This document shows, piece after piece, positions 1 through 7,373 of a stretch of DNA of 11,150 nt. The DNA lies in contig DCII01000031.1 of assembly GCA_002315935.1 (NCBI GenBank), forward strand, positions 1 to 11,150, given 5' to 3'. The first letter of the stretch is position 1. Every line of letters starts with the position of its first letter. Under the pieces are notes generated by a model, which did not search any database, was not told the DNA's origin, and was given only the letters and a program-made list of their open reading frames with translations. A program made the translations under genes and the position numbers. Source of the stretch: Ruminococcaceae bacterium UBA1730 (lineage in GTDB: Bacteria; Bacillota; Clostridia; Oscillospirales; Acutalibacteraceae).

Positions 1-209
1 CCACGTCGCTACGCTCCTCGCAATGACGGGGGAGAAAACGGATTGCCACGTCGCTATGCTCCTCGCAATGACCGGGGAGAAAACGGATTGCCACGTCGCT
101 ACGCTCCTCGCAATGACCGAGGAGAAAACGGATTGCCACGTCACTACGCTCCTCGCAATGACGGAGGAGAGAACGGATTGCCACGTCGCTACGCTCCTCG
201 CAATGACCG
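1..209. repeat. 45-bp tandem repeat array, four full copies plus a partial fifth
   Basis: Full copies lie at 1-45, 46-90, 91-135 and 136-180, and a fifth stops matching at about 209. The array probably continues beyond the left edge. Each unit has a conserved part starting GATTGCCACGTCGCTACG and ending CTCCTCGCAATGAC, then a short purine-rich linker (GGGGAGAAAACG or similar) in which most differences between copies fall. The conserved part is bounded by ATTGC and GCAAT, so each unit can form an imperfect hairpin. From memory, similar dispersed repeats of the GTCATTGCGAGG...GCAATC type occur in many unrelated bacteria; I could not search for this. The period is a multiple of three, so two frames stay open by accident. 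I see no evidence that the array is translated. Confidence 0.93.
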
Positions 210-245
210 AACCCTCTTTACTTCAATATTAATACTGTATTGTTG

Positions 246-1199
246 TCATCCACAACTTATCGTGTAATTTATTTTTGAAAGTGCCCAGTTGCCGATGTCA
301 TCATAGACCGTTTTTCTGTCGGTTTCGTTGTGAATTTCGTGACGCATTCCGTCATAGAGCTTGAGAGTAATATCCTTGCTTCCTGCGGCTTTAAGGTCTG
401 CGAAAACCTGCTTCACTCCCTCGCCGTATTGACCGACGGGGTCCTCCGTGCCGGCAACAAGGAGCAGGGGAAGGTCATTATAAACTCTTGAATACCATTC
501 TTTTTCGGAAACCTTTGTGAGAATTGTGAATAAATCCTTGTAGCCTGCGGCGGTGAACATGAAGCCGCAATATTTATCGGCGATATATTTATCAACAATA
601 TCATCCTCGTGGGTGAGCCAGTCAAAGCCTGTTCTTGCAGGATTGATTTTCTTGTTGTATGTGCCGAATGCAAGTCCATCAATGAATTTGCTCCTGAATC
701 TTTCACCCTTGATTTTTGCAATTGCACCTGCAAGACCGATTGCAATTCCCGAAGCAGGGTTTTTGCCGCTTGTGCCGCAGATTATTGCTCCCTTGATTCT
801 TTCGTCCTTGCCGTAACGGGCGATATATTCTCTTGCAATGAATGAACCCATGCTGTGGCCGAAGAAAATAATCGGAAGCTCGGGATAATCCTTTTTGATT
901 ATTTCGGTAAGTGCTCTCTGGTCTTCAACAAAGGTGTTCCAGCCGTCATTTCCGAAAAAGCCGAGGTCATCATCAGATTTAACTGATTTTCCGTGACCTA
1001 TGTGGTCGGCAAGAAAAACCGCAAAGCCCTTTTCGCAGAGTGAAGCGGCAAATTCCTCGTATCTTTCGCCGTGTTCAGCCATTCCGTGAGAAATCTGAAA
1101 TGCGGCAACAGGATTTTTCGAAGGAATCCACGCACGGGTGAAAATTTCGGAGAGACCCGAAACAGATGGGAAGTTGAATTCTTTTCTGATGATTTCCAT
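246..1199 (-). CDS. Alpha/beta hydrolase, monoacylglycerol lipase-like (Hydrolase_4 / lysophospholipase family)
   Basis: This 317-residue protein is a complete alpha/beta hydrolase of the group that includes monoacylglycerol lipases and PldB-type lysophospholipases. The nucleophile elbow is GHSMG at 114-118, which makes Ser116 the catalytic serine. Asp253 (in GTEDPVG) and His287 (in MRHEIH) complete the likely triad. The HGMAEHGERY segment at 38-47 is the oxyanion-hole region typical of this family, and residues of about 145-225 form the variable lid. There is no signal peptide, so it should be cytoplasmic. The ATG is preceded on the minus strand by AAAGGAA (plus positions 1205-1211) at suitable spacing. 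It is a single gene: upstream lie a MITE-like element and a divergent gene, and downstream the tandem repeat. No clear U-tract terminator follows it. The substrate cannot be read from sequence; mono- or lysophospho-glycerides are a family-based inference. Confidence 0.9.
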   Translation of the reverse strand: MEIIRKEFNFPSVSGLSEIFTRAWIPSKNPVAAFQISHGMAEHGERYEEFAASLCEKGFAVFLADHIGHGKSVKSDDDLGFFGNDGWNTFVEDQRALTEIIKKDYPELPIIFFGHSMGSFIAREYIARYGKDERIKGAIICGTSGKNPASGIAIGLAGAIAKIKGERFRSKFIDGLAFGTYNKKINPARTGFDWLTHEDDIVDKYIADKYCGFMFTAAGYKDLFTILTKVSEKEWYSRVYNDLPLLLVAGTEDPVGQYGEGVKQVFADLKAAGSKDITLKLYDGMRHEIHNETDRKTVYDDIGNWALSKINYTISCG

Positions 1200-1225
1200 A
1201 TTTTTTCCTTTCTAATCTGAAATTT

Positions 1226-1238
1226 AAGTTCTTAACTT
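1226..1238. promoter_or_regulatory. Short inverted repeat in the hydrolase 5' region
   Basis: AAGTT, a 3-base spacer and AACTT form a small perfect inverted repeat about 27-39 bp upstream of the hydrolase start codon, in an AT-rich leader. It could be an operator half-site pair, or it could be chance in AT-rich DNA. I found no convincing -35/-10 pair for the hydrolase. Confidence 0.2.
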
Positions 1239-1289
1239 GTTTACATTCCGTACACTAATAATGCTGAATATATACATAATTGGATGATA

Positions 1290-1455
1290 TTATGAAAACG
1301 CTGATTAAATCGACAAGCAAGATTTTTGAGTATGCTTTGACCGTGAAAAAGATGCAAAACCACAGATATATTTCAAGGCTTTGTAACGCATTTCATGCCC
1401 AAACAGACCGAAAAGATGCGACGATGCATTTATTCAGCGTTTCCTTATATTAATA
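1290..1455. mobile_element. MITE-like element with terminal inverted repeats (copy A)
   Basis: This fills most of the gap between the hydrolase and the Usp-like gene. The left end reads AAACGCTGATTAAAT (1296-1310). The right end, read on the minus strand from about 1455, gives TAATATAAGG followed by AAACGCTGAATAAAT, so the ends are imperfect inverted repeats of about 25 bp. The inner sequence has no open frame of useful size, so it would need a transposase in trans. Two other sites in the window share its sequence. Positions 1298-1334 match 7378-7414 (minus strand) at 35 of 37 bases. Positions 1374-1398 match 11126-11150 at 23 of 25 bases. Target duplication is not clear. Repeated sequence plus inverted ends in intergenic DNA supports a non-autonomous mobile element; the transposase family is unknown to me. 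Confidence 0.65.
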
Positions 1456-1505
1456 CCAAGGAAAACAATTCAGCTCTTGACAATTTTTGAAAGGATGAGA
1501 ACATA

Positions 1506-1943
1506 GTGAGAAACGATTCTTCCTGTGTAATGGTTTGCGTCACTCCGCAGGAATGCTGCACAAGGCTGATTGATGCCGGTGCAAGAAGTGCAAAAGCAAT
1601 GGGTCTTGAATTGAGAGTTATAAGCGTTTTCCGAAAAGAAGGATGTCTGAATCCCGAAACAAGTCAAATTCTTGAGAAGCTTTCCGAATTTGCGGCAAAT
1701 TCAGAGGCGGAAATGGATGTTTATTTCAACGACGAAGCTTCAATTACCGTTGCCGTTGCGGCGGCAAGAGCAAAGGCGAAGCTTCTTGTGATGGGTTTTC
1801 CGAAGGAAGGCTCAAGCGGATTTATCCAGCAAATTCATGAGCTTATGCCGAAAATTCCGATTACAATGGTTGATGAAGAATGCAATGAATATAAAATTCT
1901 GCCGTTTGACAGAAACGATTTCGAAATGCAATCAGTTCATTGA
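1506..1943 (+). CDS. Small Usp-like protein related to the KdpD universal-stress domain
   Basis: This is a 145-residue soluble protein with an alternating beta/alpha pattern. The N-terminal strand VMVCVTP (8-14) is followed by a helix with ARSAKAMGLELRVISVF. This resembles the Usp-type domain found after the sensor part of KdpD kinases, here as a stand-alone protein of typical single-Usp length. A late VMGFPKEGSSGF segment sits where Usp proteins carry the nucleotide-binding glycine loop, but the canonical G-2x-G-9x-G-S/T pattern is not intact, so ATP binding is doubtful. I chose the GTG at 1506 because AAGGATGAG (1491-1499) lies just upstream; the first ATG, at 1530, has no ribosome-binding site and would cut into the first strand. 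The 3' end overlaps convergent recG by 12 bp. The right end of the MITE-like repeat lies about 50 bp upstream. Function is unknown; a stress or regulatory role is only inferred. Confidence 0.68.
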   Translation: MRNDSSCVMVCVTPQECCTRLIDAGARSAKAMGLELRVISVFRKEGCLNPETSQILEKLSEFAANSEAEMDVYFNDEASITVAVAAARAKAKLLVMGFPKEGSSGFIQQIHELMPKIPITMVDEECNEYKILPFDRNDFEMQSVH

Positions 1944-3962
1944 AATTCCTTTTGAAAACAGCATATTCACGGCACTGCGAAGCAGGTCAAATTCCCCGCC
2001 CGAAAGGGTGGGATTTTTTTTGAGCAAATCGGTTGCGGCGGCGTGGGTTTCCCGGATGGCTTCGCCGTCGGTCATCATATCGGCAATTTTGAGGTCGGGC
2101 AGACCATGCTGTCTTGAGCCGAAGAAATCGCCCGGTCCACGAAGGCGGAGGTCTTCGTCGGCAATGCGGAAGCCGTCTGTTGTTTCAACCATGATGTTCA
2201 GCCTTTTGAGAGTGTGTGCGTCTCCCGAATCCGAAATCATGATGCAGGTTGATTTCTCTGTTCCTCTGCCGATTCTGCCACGGAGCTGATGAAGCTGAGA
2301 AAGTCCGAATCTTTCGGCGTTCTCGATAACCATTATGACCGCATTCGGAACATCAATGCCGACTTCGATAACGGTTGTTGAAACAAGAAGCTGTGTTTCT
2401 CCGCTCGAAAAGGACTCCATAACCGCTTTCTTGTCAGCAGGCTTCATTTTTCCGTGAAGCAAGCCTAATCGGAAGCCCTTGAAAAATCCGTCTGAAAGGT
2501 TTTTATAAAGCTCATTTGCGGCGGTCAGCTCGCTTATTTCGTTTTCGGCAACAAGCGGACAGACGATATATCCCTGCATTCCGTTGCAAAGATGCTTTTT
2601 GATGTAGCCATATGCTCTTTCACGGATGTCGGATTTGATGAGAAAGGTTTCTGTTTTTTGCCTGCCCCTCGGCATTTCGTTGAGTATACTCAAATCAAGG
2701 TCTCCGTAAATTATGAGGGCAAGAGTTCTCGGAATCGGAGTTGCAGACATAACGAGGGTGTGAGGGCTTACACCCTTGGAGCTTAATGCTCCACGCTGAT
2801 TTACTCCGAAACGGTGCTGTTCATCGGTGACCGCAAGAGCGAGAGAAGAAAATTCAACATCCTTCTGAATGATTGCATGAGTGCCGATAAGCAAATCTGT
2901 TTCTCCGCTTTTGACGGCAGATTTTATTTTTCTTTTCTCTGCGGCAGGCGTTGAACCGGTCAGCAGGGAAATTTTTATATCGGTATCCTTGAAAAATTTT
3001 GACATTGTGTTGTAGTGCTGAACCGCAAGGACTTCCGTCGGAGCCATCAACGCACTCTGGAAACCGTTTCCGGCACAGTTGTAGATGAGTGCCGCACTGA
3101 CGGCGGTTTTGCCCGAACCGACATCTCCCTGAAGCAGACGGTTCATCGGACGGGAAAGCATCATATCGGCGGTTGAATCGAAAATTGCTTTTTTCTGTGC
3201 ATTGGTAAGCTCAAACGGAAGAAGAGAAAAAAATTCATCCGAATAGTCACTTTGGAGAGCGGTTGCGTTGGATGCTCTTGATTTTTCACGCAGACGCATC
3301 ATTCCGAGTTCAAGCAGAAAAAGCTCTTCAAAAATAAGTCTTCGCCTTGCTTCGGAAAGCAAATCACGGCTTTCTGGAAAATGAATATTCAAAAGTGCAT
3401 CCTTATATTTCATCAGGCAATAGGCTTCACGGATGCTTTGTGGTATCGGGTCGGGAAAGCTTTCGCAGAGCTCAAAGGCAGTTTTAACAAGCTTTTCGAT
3501 TGCCCGTGAATTCAGACCTGCCGTCTGCGGATAAATTGCCCGAAGCTCGCCCTTGCCATTGAATTCGGTGAATTCGGGAGAAACCATTGAGCGGAAATAT
3601 CCTTTGCCCGTTATTTTGCCGAAGAAAAGATATTCCTTGCCCTGCTCAAGCTTTTCGGCGGCATATTTATTGTTGAAAAAGGTTATGTCAAGCAGGTTTT
3701 CGCCGTCGGTAACCTCGGTTTTATAAAGTGTCATTCCCTTGCGGATTACCTGCTCTCTGCATCTTGTGCCGACTATCGCACGGATGCAGACCTGTTCGCC
3801 GAAGGCGGCGTCTTTTATGGCAGTGATATTGCTCCAATCCTCGTAGAGACGGGGATAGAAGGTCAGCAAATCACGCAGACGGGAAATGCCGAGCCTTGCA
3901 AGCATTGCGGCTCTCTTTTCGCCTACGCCCTTGAGATATTTAATATCACTGTCGAAATTCAT
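1932..3962 (-). CDS. recG: ATP-dependent DNA helicase RecG
   Basis: RecG is a superfamily 2 translocase that remodels stalled replication forks and Holliday junctions. At 676 residues this is full length. It has an N-terminal wedge/OB region (about 1-240, starting with the helix-hairpin-like KGVGEKRA at 11-18), then the helicase core. Visible motifs are Walker A GDVGSGKT (279-286), the DEQH box (380-383), SATPIPR (406-412), the motif V region STTVIEVGIDVPN (528-540) and QLHQLRGRIGRG (556-567). These motifs leave little doubt about the assignment. The ATG overlaps the stop of the upstream lipoprotein gene by one base (TAATG), with GGAGA eight bases upstream (plus 3971-3975), so translation is probably coupled. 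It is the last gene of a three-gene operon. Its last codons overlap the convergent Usp-like gene, and its 3' coding region contains a terminator for the opposite strand. Confidence 0.98.
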   Translation of the reverse strand: MNFDSDIKYLKGVGEKRAAMLARLGISRLRDLLTFYPRLYEDWSNITAIKDAAFGEQVCIRAIVGTRCREQVIRKGMTLYKTEVTDGENLLDITFFNNKYAAEKLEQGKEYLFFGKITGKGYFRSMVSPEFTEFNGKGELRAIYPQTAGLNSRAIEKLVKTAFELCESFPDPIPQSIREAYCLMKYKDALLNIHFPESRDLLSEARRRLIFEELFLLELGMMRLREKSRASNATALQSDYSDEFFSLLPFELTNAQKKAIFDSTADMMLSRPMNRLLQGDVGSGKTAVSAALIYNCAGNGFQSALMAPTEVLAVQHYNTMSKFFKDTDIKISLLTGSTPAAEKRKIKSAVKSGETDLLIGTHAIIQKDVEFSSLALAVTDEQHRFGVNQRGALSSKGVSPHTLVMSATPIPRTLALIIYGDLDLSILNEMPRGRQKTETFLIKSDIRERAYGYIKKHLCNGMQGYIVCPLVAENEISELTAANELYKNLSDGFFKGFRLGLLHGKMKPADKKAVMESFSSGETQLLVSTTVIEVGIDVPNAVIMVIENAERFGLSQLHQLRGRIGRGTEKSTCIMISDSGDAHTLKRLNIMVETTDGFRIADEDLRLRGPGDFFGSRQHGLPDLKIADMMTDGEAIRETHAAATDLLKKNPTLSGGEFDLLRSAVNMLFSKGISMN
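1995..2021 (+). terminator. Intrinsic terminator for the Usp-like gene, inside recG
   Basis: CCCGCCC (1995-2001) pairs with GGGTGGG (2006-2012) through seven pairs, one of them G-U, closing a GAAA tetraloop, and is followed by eight T residues (2014-2021). This is a textbook rho-independent terminator for plus-strand transcripts. It lies about 50 bp beyond the Usp-like stop codon and inside the recG reading frame on the other strand. For minus-strand transcription the U-tract would precede the hairpin, so recG itself should not terminate here. Confidence 0.85.
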
Positions 3963-5416
3963 TATTTATATCTCCATGTTTCAATGTCGAAATAAACATC
4001 ACCCTCGCAACAGGCGAAATCGGCATTGGTTGAGTTAGTGTATGATGCAACTGCATTGCGGTAGCAGAGCGGAATAACGGGAAGGTCTTCGTTGAAAGTG
4101 TTGACGAAATCCATAAGCTCGCATTTGCCGTTCAGAAGCTGATTGTATCTTGCGGCTGATTCGCATTCGGGATTGATGCCGATATTCAGTTCTCCCGAGA
4201 AAAGAGGATTGAGGTCCATATCGGGAGTGAGCTTATATTCGCCGATATAAAGGTCATACTCACCCGAGGAAAGAGCTTCTTTATAATACTCTTCGGCGTA
4301 ATCCTTTACCGTTACGGCAAAGCCTATATCCTCAAGCTCTTTTTTGATTATTTCAGCCGCCTCAACCTTGAAGGGATTATTCTGATTAACAAGAATGGAT
4401 ATGTCTCTGTAACCGATGTCGGTTTCGGATTCTTCAATGATTTTTTCGGCTTCCTCTTTATCGTTGGTAACCGTGAGGTCTTTTGATGAAAGGGCGTACC
4501 AATCCGGATTGAAGGGCGAATAAACTGCTCTTGCGTGCCCATGAAAAGCGGAGCTTGCAATTTCGTTACGGTCAATGACAAGATTGATTGCTTTTCTTAT
4601 ATTTACATCCGAGAATATTGTGCTTTCGTAATTTATTCCGAGATAGACGAAATTATTGATGCCCATTTCAACGCAATGAGCGTTGATTCTTGAATATTTG
4701 CCGTCTGCAAGGTCGTTGAAGCAGAAACCGATATTGCCGATTTCAAGACTGCTCTGAAGGTAATCATCCCCTCTGACGGGAACGAGAGTGATTGTTTTGA
4801 TTGTCGGATTGAATCCCGATTTGTTTGTGTTGACTATCAGATATGATTTTTCGCCGTCCTTCTGAAAAACATATCTTCCGCATCCGACAGGCATAAGTCC
4901 GATAAGACCGTTTTTGACAATCGGAAATGTGAGGTCGCTGAGTGCATAGGCATTTGGCTCAGTCATATGAAACATCAGCATATTATTCGCCGTCACATCA
5001 ACGCTCTCAAAGTTTGCAAGCTTTGTTTTATAGGTCGGCGATTCCTTCGCTCTGTTGAATGAATATGCAACATCTGGAGCGGTGACACTTGTGCCGTCGC
5101 TGAATCTGACATTGTTAAGCGTGATGTTAACCGTTGTTTCGGAAACAATTCCGCTCTTGGCAACAGTCGGAACGGGCTTATAGGTTTTGTCGAGCTTATA
5201 AAGTCCGTCATAAACAAGAGTCATGAGCTGGGTGTTGATAACCGTTTCAACCGCAAACGGGTCAAGGTCTTCGGAAATGGAATATGCAAGGCTCAGAGTG
5301 CTCTCCTTTGCGTTGACGGTCTCCGAAGAATTGCCGCTGTTTTCGGTTTTGCTTTTGCATGAGCATAATGAAAGAATTATCAGAAGTGAAAATATTATCG
5401 AAAGGAATTTTTTCAT
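3962..5416 (-). CDS. Family-5 extracellular solute-binding lipoprotein (peptide/nickel ABC transporter type)
   Basis: This 484-residue protein begins with MKKF, a hydrophobic stretch (about 4-17) and a lipobox-like LCSC ending at Cys20, so it should be a membrane-anchored lipoprotein. A low-complexity linker follows (about 21-38), then the SBP_bac_5 fold: the signature VRFSDGTSVTAPDVAYSF (103-120) and DVNIRKAINLVIDRNEI (270-286). The family binds oligopeptides, nickel chelates, sugars or heme for an ABC importer; the ligand here cannot be told. It is somewhat shorter than typical OppA/DppA proteins. No permease or ATPase gene is in the window, so it is an orphan receptor or works with a transporter encoded elsewhere. 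The start overlaps the tcdA stop by four bases (ATGA), with GAGGAAA just upstream (plus 5421-5427), and its stop overlaps the recG start. Confidence 0.9.
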   Translation of the reverse strand: MKKFLSIIFSLLIILSLCSCKSKTENSGNSSETVNAKESTLSLAYSISEDLDPFAVETVINTQLMTLVYDGLYKLDKTYKPVPTVAKSGIVSETTVNITLNNVRFSDGTSVTAPDVAYSFNRAKESPTYKTKLANFESVDVTANNMLMFHMTEPNAYALSDLTFPIVKNGLIGLMPVGCGRYVFQKDGEKSYLIVNTNKSGFNPTIKTITLVPVRGDDYLQSSLEIGNIGFCFNDLADGKYSRINAHCVEMGINNFVYLGINYESTIFSDVNIRKAINLVIDRNEIASSAFHGHARAVYSPFNPDWYALSSKDLTVTNDKEEAEKIIEESETDIGYRDISILVNQNNPFKVEAAEIIKKELEDIGFAVTVKDYAEEYYKEALSSGEYDLYIGEYKLTPDMDLNPLFSGELNIGINPECESAARYNQLLNGKCELMDFVNTFNEDLPVIPLCYRNAVASYTNSTNADFACCEGDVYFDIETWRYK

Positions 5417-6126
5417 CGGTTTTCCTCGCTGTTCAAATCAAGAATTATTTTGCCTGCCATTATCAGACCTGCCGCACCCGGCACAAAAGGAAGGCTTCCG
5501 GGAGAATGACGGTTATTTTCGCTTTCGGCAACAATCCTTGCAGGCTCTTCGTCAGACCACACAACATTGAGCTTTTTAACCCCTCTTTTTCTCAGCTCAT
5601 ACCGCATTACCCGGCAGAGAGGGCAGACGGAGGTCTTGGAAATATCGCTGATTTTGAACCGTGACGGGTCGGATTTATTGCCGGTTCCCATGCAGGAAAT
5701 CATCGGAATTGAGAGCTGAAAAGCTCTTTCGGCAAGAGCGATTTTTGCACTGACGGTATCAATCGCATCGGCGATATAGTCATATTTTTCAAATTCAAAT
5801 TCATCAATGCTTTCAAGCAGACAGAATTTGCGAATTGCCGTTATTTCACAATCGGGGTTAATATCTCTTATTCTTTCGGCAACAACATCCGTTTTTGCTT
5901 TGCCGACTGTTGAATGAAGAGCACAGAGCTGACGGTTAAGATTTGAAACCGAAACGCAGTCATTATCAACTATGGTGATGTGACCTATGCCTGCCCTTGC
6001 AAGAGCTTCTGCGGCGTATGAGCCTACTCCGCCGAGACCGAAAAGGATAATTTTTTTTTGCGAAAGCCTGTCTGTGGCTCCTCTTCCGAGAAGCAGCTCC
6101 GAGCGTGAATATTCTTCTTTCGGCAT
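5413..6126 (-). CDS. tcdA: tRNA threonylcarbamoyladenosine dehydratase, TcdA/CsdL (ThiF/E1-like)
   Basis: TcdA uses ATP to cyclise t6A at position 37 of ANN-decoding tRNAs into ct6A. I place the start at 6126, giving 237 residues: GGAGGT (plus 6135-6140) lies eight bases upstream, and the family sequence begins with RSELLLGRGATDRL. The frame stays open for 66 more codons, but that extension crosses the ribosome-binding site and looks non-coding. Visible features are the nucleotide loop GLGGVGSY (30-37), the acidic strand end VDNDCVSVSNLNRQ (53-66, with Arg65), the lysine in GKAKTD (75-80), ADAIDT (119-124), and the G-x-G-N-K-x-D-P segment (147-154). A CPLC motif (168-171) suggests Firmicutes-type members; metal binding by this pair is possible. 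It is the first gene of an operon with the lipoprotein and recG. Confidence 0.9.
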   Translation of the reverse strand: MPKEEYSRSELLLGRGATDRLSQKKIILFGLGGVGSYAAEALARAGIGHITIVDNDCVSVSNLNRQLCALHSTVGKAKTDVVAERIRDINPDCEITAIRKFCLLESIDEFEFEKYDYIADAIDTVSAKIALAERAFQLSIPMISCMGTGNKSDPSRFKISDISKTSVCPLCRVMRYELRKRGVKKLNVVWSDEEPARIVAESENNRHSPGSLPFVPGAAGLIMAGKIILDLNSEENR

Positions 6127-6156
6127 CCGGAAACACCTCCACATACAATTTTTCAT

Positions 6157-6185
6157 CTTATATAATATACCAAAGCGGATGTAAA
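6157..6185 (-). promoter_or_regulatory. Candidate promoter for the tcdA-lipoprotein-recG operon
   Basis: On the minus strand, TTTACA (plus 6180-6185) is separated by 17 bases from TATAAG (plus 6157-6162), about 30 bases before the tcdA start codon. A shifted pair, TTTACT with TATATT and a 16-base spacer, is almost as good in this AT-rich stretch, so the exact pair is uncertain. Confidence 0.5.
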
Positions 6186-6213
6186 AGTAAATAAGTAAAT
6201 TTAAAATTTTCTG

Positions 6214-6242
6214 TTGTATTTTTTCTCCGTATAAGCTATAAT
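6214..6242 (+). promoter_or_regulatory. SigA-type promoter of ychF
   Basis: TTGTAT (6214-6219), a 17-base spacer and a perfect TATAAT (6237-6242) precede ychF by 36 bases. It is divergent from the tcdA promoter, and the two -35 regions are about 30 bp apart, so the pair could be co-regulated, but no obvious operator lies between them. Confidence 0.75.
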
Positions 6243-6278
6243 ATTTCAGATATAAATAATTCCGGAGGAAATGGTTTA

Positions 6279-7373
6279 ATGAAACTCGGTATAGTAGGTT
6301 TGCCGAATGTAGGCAAAAGCACACTTTTCAACGCAATCACCAACGCAGGTGCACAGAGTGCAAACTACGCATTCTGCACGATTGAGCCGAATGTCGGCGT
6401 TGTTGCAGTTCCAGATGAAAGGCTTGATAAGCTCGCAGAGATGTATAATCCCGTCAAGATTACTCCTGCGGTTATCGAATTCGTTGATATAGCAGGTCTT
6501 GTCAGAGGTGCTTCAAAGGGTGAGGGTCTCGGAAACAAGTTCCTTTCACATATCCGTGAGGTTGATGCGGTTATCCATGTTGTCAGATGCTTCGAGGATG
6601 ACGATATTGTTCATGTTGATGCAACAATCAACCCCGAAAGAGATATTGAAACAATCAATCTTGAGCTTATTTTCTCGGATATGGAAATGGTTGAGCGAAG
6701 AATAGACAGAGTGACAAAGGCTCTCAAGGGCGATAAATCTCTTGCTCCGGAGCTTGAATTCCTCAAAAAGCTTCAGAATGCACTTGAAAATAATATTCCT
6801 GCAAGAAATCTTGAATGTGATGAGAACGAAAAGGCGTGGCTTTCGGAGGTTGCTCTGCTGACCGCAAAGCCCGTTATCTATGCCTGCAACATGAGCGAAA
6901 ACGATTTTGCAGGTGGAATTGAAAATAACGAAAACTATAAAAAGGTTTGTAAAATTGCGGAAGGCGAGGGCAGCGAGGTGCTTCCCATCTGTGCCCAGAT
7001 TGAAGCGGAAATCGCTTCTCTTGAACCCGATGAAAAAGAAATGTTCCTGAGCGAGCTCGGCGTTCAGAGCGGCGGACTTGATTTGCTTGTTAAGAAAAGC
7101 TACGCACTTTTAGGACTTATTTCATATCTGACGGCAGGTCAGCCCGAGGTCAGAGCATGGACTATCACGAAGGGCACAAAGGCTCCGCAGGCGGCAGGTA
7201 AGATTCACAGCGACTTCGAAAGAGGCTTCATCAGAGCAGAGGTTATTTCATTCGAAGACCTTATGGAACAAGGCTCAATGACCGCCGCAAAGGAAAAGGG
7301 TCTTGTCAGAAGCGAAGGAAAAGAATATGTCATGAAAGACGGAGATATTGTTCTTTTCAGATTCAATGTTTAA
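6279..7373 (+). CDS. ychF: Redox-regulated ATPase/GTPase YchF (Obg-like, OLA1 family)
   Basis: YchF is a conserved P-loop protein of the Obg group that binds ribosomes and prefers ATP over GTP. At 364 residues it is full length. The G1 loop is GLPNVGKST (7-15), switch II is DIAGLVRGASKGEGLGN (70-86), and the G4 position reads NMSE (204-207) in place of NKxD, which agrees with the relaxed base specificity of the family. A coiled-coil-like stretch follows the first half of the G domain (about 125-175), and a TGS domain fills the C-terminus (about 280-362), ending in the typical DGDIVLFRFNV. GGAGG (6264-6268) lies ten bases before the ATG. The gene has its own promoter and a strong terminator at 7430-7467, so it is probably monocistronic. 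Its stop codon lies inside the end of a MITE-like repeat fragment. Confidence 0.98.
   Translation: MKLGIVGLPNVGKSTLFNAITNAGAQSANYAFCTIEPNVGVVAVPDERLDKLAEMYNPVKITPAVIEFVDIAGLVRGASKGEGLGNKFLSHIREVDAVIHVVRCFEDDDIVHVDATINPERDIETINLELIFSDMEMVERRIDRVTKALKGDKSLAPELEFLKKLQNALENNIPARNLECDENEKAWLSEVALLTAKPVIYACNMSENDFAGGIENNENYKKVCKIAEGEGSEVLPICAQIEAEIASLEPDEKEMFLSELGVQSGGLDLLVKKSYALLGLISYLTAGQPEVRAWTITKGTKAPQAAGKIHSDFERGFIRAEVISFEDLMEQGSMTAAKEKGLVRSEGKEYVMKDGDIVLFRFNV

Noticed and set aside
1..209. CRISPR array
   Set aside because: The linker between conserved parts is only about 13 bp and nearly identical from unit to unit; there are no distinct spacers and no cas genes.
23..267. Two overlapping frames with a 15-residue repeated peptide across the tandem array
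   Set aside because: The 45-bp period is a multiple of three, so frames remain open automatically. Neither has a convincing ribosome-binding site, and both are made almost wholly of repeat.
1837..2289. 150-residue plus-strand frame antisense to recG
   Set aside because: It lies across the Usp-like 3' end and the recG coding region, has no recognisable domain, and contains the terminator at 1995-2021.
6051..6059. Run of nine A residues (minus strand) in tcdA as a programmed slippage site
   Set aside because: The reading frame is intact on both sides and the encoded Lys-Lys-Ile-Ile fits the family; no alternative product is evident.
6271..6281. ATG-GTT-TAA mini-frame ending in TAATG at the ychF start
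   Set aside because: The ATG is only two bases from GGAGG, too close for efficient initiation; the ychF ATG has the normal ten-base spacing. Probably chance.
6127..6324. N-terminal extension of TcdA by 66 residues
   Set aside because: It crosses the GGAGGT ribosome-binding site and both divergent promoters, is AT-rich, and does not resemble the family. The start at 6126 matches the usual N-terminus.
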